From Bacteroidota bacterium (GTDB taxonomy: Bacteria; Bacteroidota; Rhodothermia; Rhodothermales; Rubricoccaceae): DNA of 9,435 bases. Of this stretch, positions 7,127 to 9,435 are shown piece after piece (the stretch's first letter is position 1; each line of letters opens with the position of its first letter). The position numbers were made by a program, and so were the translations under genes. Location of the stretch: NCBI GenBank assembly GCA_022564455.1, contig JADFLK010000054.1, positions 1-9,435 on the forward strand, written 5' to 3'. The notes under the pieces were generated by a model. That model searched no databases, had not been told where the DNA came from, and saw nothing but the letters and a program-made list of their open reading frames with translations.

Positions 7127-8116
7127 ATGAACGCCTTTCAACGCTATCTCCGATTCGCCACGCTGATTACGCTCGTGATGATCAGCCTAGCAGGGCTGGC
7201 AATGACCAGTGAGGAGGCCCCGAAGGCTCCCGTCGCGGCCGCGCAGCCCGACTCGACCCAATACCCGACGCTCTATAAAACCGTCGAGGTGGACGGGCTC
7301 GACATCTTTTATCGCGAAGCAGGGCCGGAGGGAGCGCCTACCATTCTTCTACTCCACGGCTTTCCTACGTCGTCGCACATGTTCCGCAATCTGATCCCCG
7401 CGCTGTCAGATCGGTTTCACCTGATAGCGCCGGATTATCCCGGTTTCGGTAATAGTGCGATGCCGACGGTAGACGAGTTCGACTACACCTTCGATAACCT
7501 AGCGGAGGTGATGGAGGGCTTCATTCAGAAGCTGGGCCTGGAGCAGTACAGTCTCTACCTCATGGATTATGGTGCGCCGGTAGGATATCGCCTCGCCGTT
7601 GCGCATCCGGAAAGGGTCCAGGCGCTCATCGTCCAGAATGGCAACGCCTACGAGGAAGGGCTTCGCGATTTCTGGGATCCCATTCGGGCATATTGGGCGG
7701 ACCGCAGCGAAGCGAATGCCGAACCGCTGAAAGGATTCCTGAACATCGAAACGACGAAGTGGCAGTACACCCACGGGGTGCGGAATGAAGCAACCATCAG
7801 TCCCGATAACTGGATCGTCGATCAGTACAAGTTGGACCGGCCGGGCAACGAGGCCATCCAACTCCAACTCTTCTACGACTACGGGTCGAACCCGCCGCTC
7901 TATCCCGAATGGCAGGCCTACTTCCGTGCCTACCAGCCGCCAACGCTGGTGGTCTGGGGCAAGAACGACTACATCTTCCCCGCAGAAGGCGCCGCCCCCT
8001 ACGAGCGTGATCTGGAGAACATCGAATTACACCTGCTTGACACGGGGCACTTCGCGCTCGAAGAGGACGGCGACCTGATTGCCGACTATATCCGACGCTT
8101 CCTGGCGAGGTTGTGA
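7127..8116 (+). CDS. Exported alpha/beta hydrolase, Asp nucleophile (haloalkane dehalogenase/epoxide hydrolase type)
   Basis: 329 residues. An N-terminal hydrophobic stretch (about 11-26) after basic residues looks like a signal peptide or anchor, followed by an Ala/Pro-rich linker (30-45), so it probably acts outside the cytoplasm. The fold core shows the oxyanion motif HGFPTSS (77-83), then PDYPGFGNS (102-110). The nucleophile elbow [11 protein letters not shown] (143-153) carries Asp 147 where lipases and esterases have Ser. The acid is probably Asp 281 (WGKNDYIFP), and the base His 308 (DTGHFALEE). Asp-nucleophile members hydrolyse haloalkanes or epoxides through a covalent ester; Tyr 148, where haloalkane dehalogenases usually have Trp, leaves the substrate open. 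The ribosome site is weak. It lies behind the two-component pair and its candidate sigma-54 promoter, and upstream of a cysteine hydrolase that may act on a related compound. Confidence 0.85.
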   Translation: MNAFQRYLRFATLITLVMISLAGLAMTSEEAPKAPVAAAQPDSTQYPTLYKTVEVDGLDIFYREAGPEGAPTILLLHGFPTSSHMFRNLIPALSDRFHLIAPDYPGFGNSAMPTVDEFDYTFDNLAEVMEGFIQKLGLEQYSLYLMDYGAPVGYRLAVAHPERVQALIVQNGNAYEEGLRDFWDPIRAYWADRSEANAEPLKGFLNIETTKWQYTHGVRNEATISPDNWIVDQYKLDRPGNEAIQLQLFYDYGSNPPLYPEWQAYFRAYQPPTLVVWGKNDYIFPAEGAAPYERDLENIELHLLDTGHFALEEDGDLIADYIRRFLARL

Positions 8117-8191
8117 TGACCACGCCGGGTAGGGCTTCCGCTTCTGACAGTAGCCAGAACGGACAATAGTGTTGCGGTCCTCAACGATGTC

Positions 8192-8212
8192 GCCACGCCG
8201 ATTCGGTGTGGC
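8192..8212 (+). other. Strong intergenic stem-loop
   Basis: GCCACGCCG-ATT-CGGTGTGGC forms a 9-bp stem with one G-T pair and a 3-base loop. It sits 76 bases after the hydrolase stop and 66 bases before the isochorismatase start. No T-run follows on either strand, so a standard intrinsic terminator is unlikely. It may stabilise or process the transcript, or act as an operator. Confidence 0.45.
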
Positions 8213-8277
8213 CCAAAAGGACTGGATTCCCCAAAACCCGAACAACATCCTTCACCAAACTACTTGAGGACAACACC

Positions 8278-8970
8278 ATGGCTCTTCCCAATCCCGGTAT
8301 GACCATCGACCCCGAGCGCACCGCGCTCCTCATCACCGATCCACAGAACGACTTCCTTAGCCCCGACGGTGTAACCTGGGGCATTGTCGGCGAGAGCGTG
8401 ACCGAGAACAACACCGTCGAGAACATCGAGAAGCTGTTCATCGCGGCCAAGGAGAACGACATCCAGGTCTTCATTTCGCCGCACTACTACTTCCCGCACG
8501 ACCACGGCTGGAAGTTCGAGGGCGCCCTCGAAACGATGATGCACAGTGTCGGCATGTTCGACCGCACAGGCCCGTTGAGCGTAGAGGGCTTCGAAGGCTC
8601 CGGCGCCGACTGGCTCGAGCGCTACAAGCCCTACATCGAAGACGGCAAGACGGTGATAGCCAGCCCGCACAAAGTCTTCGGTCCGGAGAACAACGACCTC
8701 ATCTTGCAACTACGCAAGCGTAGGATCGACAAAGTGATCCTGGGCGGCATGTCGGCTAATCTCTGCACCGAGTCGCACATGCGTGAGTTGCTGGAGCAAG
8801 GCTTCGAGGTGGCCGTCGTGAAGGACGCTACCGCAGCGGCCAAGCTAGAGGAGGGTGACGGCTACCAGGCGGCGCTGGTCAACTTCCGCTTCATAGCCAA
8901 TGCAGTCTGGACAACAGAGGAGGCAGTGCGCAACATCCGGCAGAGCGTCGCGGTGGCTGTGCCGGCCTGA
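8278..8970 (+). CDS. Isochorismatase-like cysteine hydrolase
   Basis: 230 residues, normal for the family. The start at 8278 has a good Shine-Dalgarno (GAGGA, eight bases upstream); the longer reading from 8206 would run through the stem-loop and lacks one. The catalytic triad is visible: Asp 21 in LLITDPQNDF (18-26), Lys 132 in SPHKVFG (129-135) and Cys 163 in GMSANLCTESHMREL (157-171), preceded by the family's usual small-residue turn. Members hydrolyse isochorismate, nicotinamide, N-carbamoyl amides and similar bonds; nothing here fixes the substrate, and there is no siderophore or NAD gene beside it. No signal peptide is seen, so it is cytoplasmic, unlike its upstream neighbour. The 161-base gap allows its own promoter, though I found no clear sigma-54 site there; read-through from the hydrolase gene is also possible. 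Element copy B starts 11 bases after its stop. Confidence 0.9.
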   Translation: MALPNPGMTIDPERTALLITDPQNDFLSPDGVTWGIVGESVTENNTVENIEKLFIAAKENDIQVFISPHYYFPHDHGWKFEGALETMMHSVGMFDRTGPLSVEGFEGSGADWLERYKPYIEDGKTVIASPHKVFGPENNDLILQLRKRRIDKVILGGMSANLCTESHMRELLEQGFEVAVVKDATAAAKLEEGDGYQAALVNFRFIANAVWTTEEAVRNIRQSVAVAVPA

Positions 8971-8981
8971 CTCGAATCCTG

Positions 8982-9130
8982 GGAGGCTGTTGAATTACGT
9001 GCTCTGTCGCCGAGACGAGAGCATCTCGGTTGAGATCAAGGCGCCCCGCAGTACTGCGGGGCAACGAAGAGATCGGCCGAGAGTCCCGCCGCATGGCGGG
9101 AAGGCAGGATGACGTATTTCGACAGACTCC
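8982..9130 (+). mobile_element. MITE-like terminal-inverted-repeat element, copy B
   Basis: About 149 bases. The left end GGAGGCTGTTGAATTACGT (8982-9000) pairs with the right end (9109-9130, reverse complement GGAGTCTGTCGAAATACGT). It shares with copy A both termini and the identical blocks 9023-9043 and 9061-9079. Its variable arms differ: between the blocks is a perfect 18-bp palindrome CCCCGCAGTACTGCGGGG (9044-9061), and after the second block a TCCCGCC-GCAT-GGCGGGA hairpin (9084-9101). The first arm is only a few bases where copy A has a GC hairpin. There is no ORF of its own and no clear target duplication. It lies between the isochorismatase gene and the cardiolipin synthase gene, in the same orientation as copy A, so the two are direct repeats 6.7 kb apart. 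Confidence 0.7.
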
Positions 9131-9220
9131 TAGCGCAACGGCGAGTCGCGTCCGGCACGCTTGCAGAGAAGCGCCAACGCCTGTAGCCTTGGTCTCCGTT
9201 CGCGGAAGGCTTGGATCAGA

Positions 9221-9435
9221 ATGTTCGACGGCACGACCCTTGGCTGGATTCTCGGGATCGGCATTCCGCTGATCCACGCGATTGGCATCGGGCACGCGGT
9301 GGATGCCATCATGAAAACCCGAACCCCGCAGGGCGCTACGGCGTGGGCAATTTCTCTGGTGATCCTCCCCTACCTCGCGCTGCCCATTTACTGGGTGTTC
9401 GGGCGATTCCAGTTCGGCGAGTACTGCAGGGCGCT
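9221..9435 (+). CDS. cls: Cardiolipin synthase, phospholipase D type, N-terminal part (cut by window end)
   Basis: The frame from ATG 9221 stays open to the window edge (71 full codons). It begins with a hydrophobic helix (about 7-26, LGWILGIGIPLIHAIGIGHA), then MKTRTPQGATAWAISLVIL and PYLALPIYWVFGR (about 50-62). The pattern T-P-x-x-A-x-A-W followed by P-x-x-x-x-P-x-Y-x-x-F-G-R is the usual two-helix N-terminus of bacterial Cls enzymes, which join two phosphatidylglycerols to make cardiolipin at the inner membrane. The two HKD catalytic motifs would lie beyond the window. The ribosome site is weak (a purine-rich stretch at 9204-9220). The 90 bases between element copy B and this gene (9131-9220) show no convincing feature. 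Confidence 0.8.
   Translation, partial: MFDGTTLGWILGIGIPLIHAIGIGHAVDAIMKTRTPQGATAWAISLVILPYLALPIYWVFGRFQFGEYCRA

Noticed and set aside
8128..8146. Possible sigma-54 promoter before the isochorismatase gene
   Set aside because: A GG-N10-GC pair exists but the surrounding bases do not fit TGGCAC or TTGCW.
2105..9130. Composite transposon
   Set aside because: No transposase lies between or beside the copies in this window and the elements are too short to encode one; only mobilisation in trans could be considered.
9130..9220. Minus-strand stretch reading FRERRPRLQALALLCKRAG
   Set aside because: Looks protein-like but is about 30 codons long, overlaps the cardiolipin synthase start in antisense, and matches no family I know.
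8891..9295. Minus-strand frame containing RLDLNRD and VIQQP, also seen in the extended N-terminus of the SDR fragment
   Set aside because: The shared peptide is only the translation of the repeat element present at both sites, not a conserved protein.

Overview
The window is a GC-rich bacterial segment. Hand counts give about 60-70% GC in sampled lines right of position 1200, but 47% (85 of 180) in sampled lines left of 600. Gene content suggests a soil or aquatic environmental bacterium: a DoxX membrane protein, a multi-PAS hybrid kinase with a sigma-54 activator, exported hydrolases, and a signal-peptide protein of a type I associate with Bacteroidota or Gemmatimonadota. Several genes have weak Shine-Dalgarno sites. 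I cannot fix the taxon from sequence alone.

Layout. 1-660: the middle of a TPR-type helical repeat protein (+ strand), of lower GC, which stops abruptly. 609-1733: a minus-strand secreted or cell-envelope protein whose C-terminus is lost at the same point, so about 650-668 is a junction between unrelated sequences. 1696-2073: only the NAD(P)-binding N-terminal part of a short-chain dehydrogenase (minus). 2105-2287: a small terminal-inverted-repeat element (copy A). 2310-2768: doxX (minus). 2769-3042: a divergent regulatory region. 3043-5370 and 5367-6881: a hybrid PAS histidine kinase and a REC-AAA+-Fis sigma-54 activator, overlapping by four bases. 6882-7126: a regulatory region. 7127-8116: an exported alpha/beta hydrolase with an aspartate nucleophile (haloalkane dehalogenase or epoxide hydrolase type). 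8278-8970: an isochorismatase-like cysteine hydrolase. 8982-9130: a second copy (B) of the small element. 9221-9435: the start of a phospholipase D-type cardiolipin synthase, cut by the window end.

How the genes may work together (inference). The kinase senses a signal through two PAS domains and passes phosphate to the activator, which has an intact GAFTGA loop and so should act with sigma-54. Two sigma-54-like promoters (TGGCAY-N5-TTGGC) lie in front of doxX and the alpha/beta hydrolase. Each has a GCGCGA-N4-TCGC dyad centred about 125-129 bp upstream of its -24 element, the usual place for an activator site. This suggests a local regulon in which the two-component system switches on doxX and the hydrolase, and perhaps the isochorismatase behind it, for detoxification or use of a small organic compound.

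The main new items are this paired promoter and dyad arrangement, and the two direct copies of a terminal-inverted-repeat element with conserved core blocks but different hairpin arms. The elements bracket the whole doxX-isochorismatase segment. The left 2.3 kb, with three broken genes, looks rearranged or mis-assembled.
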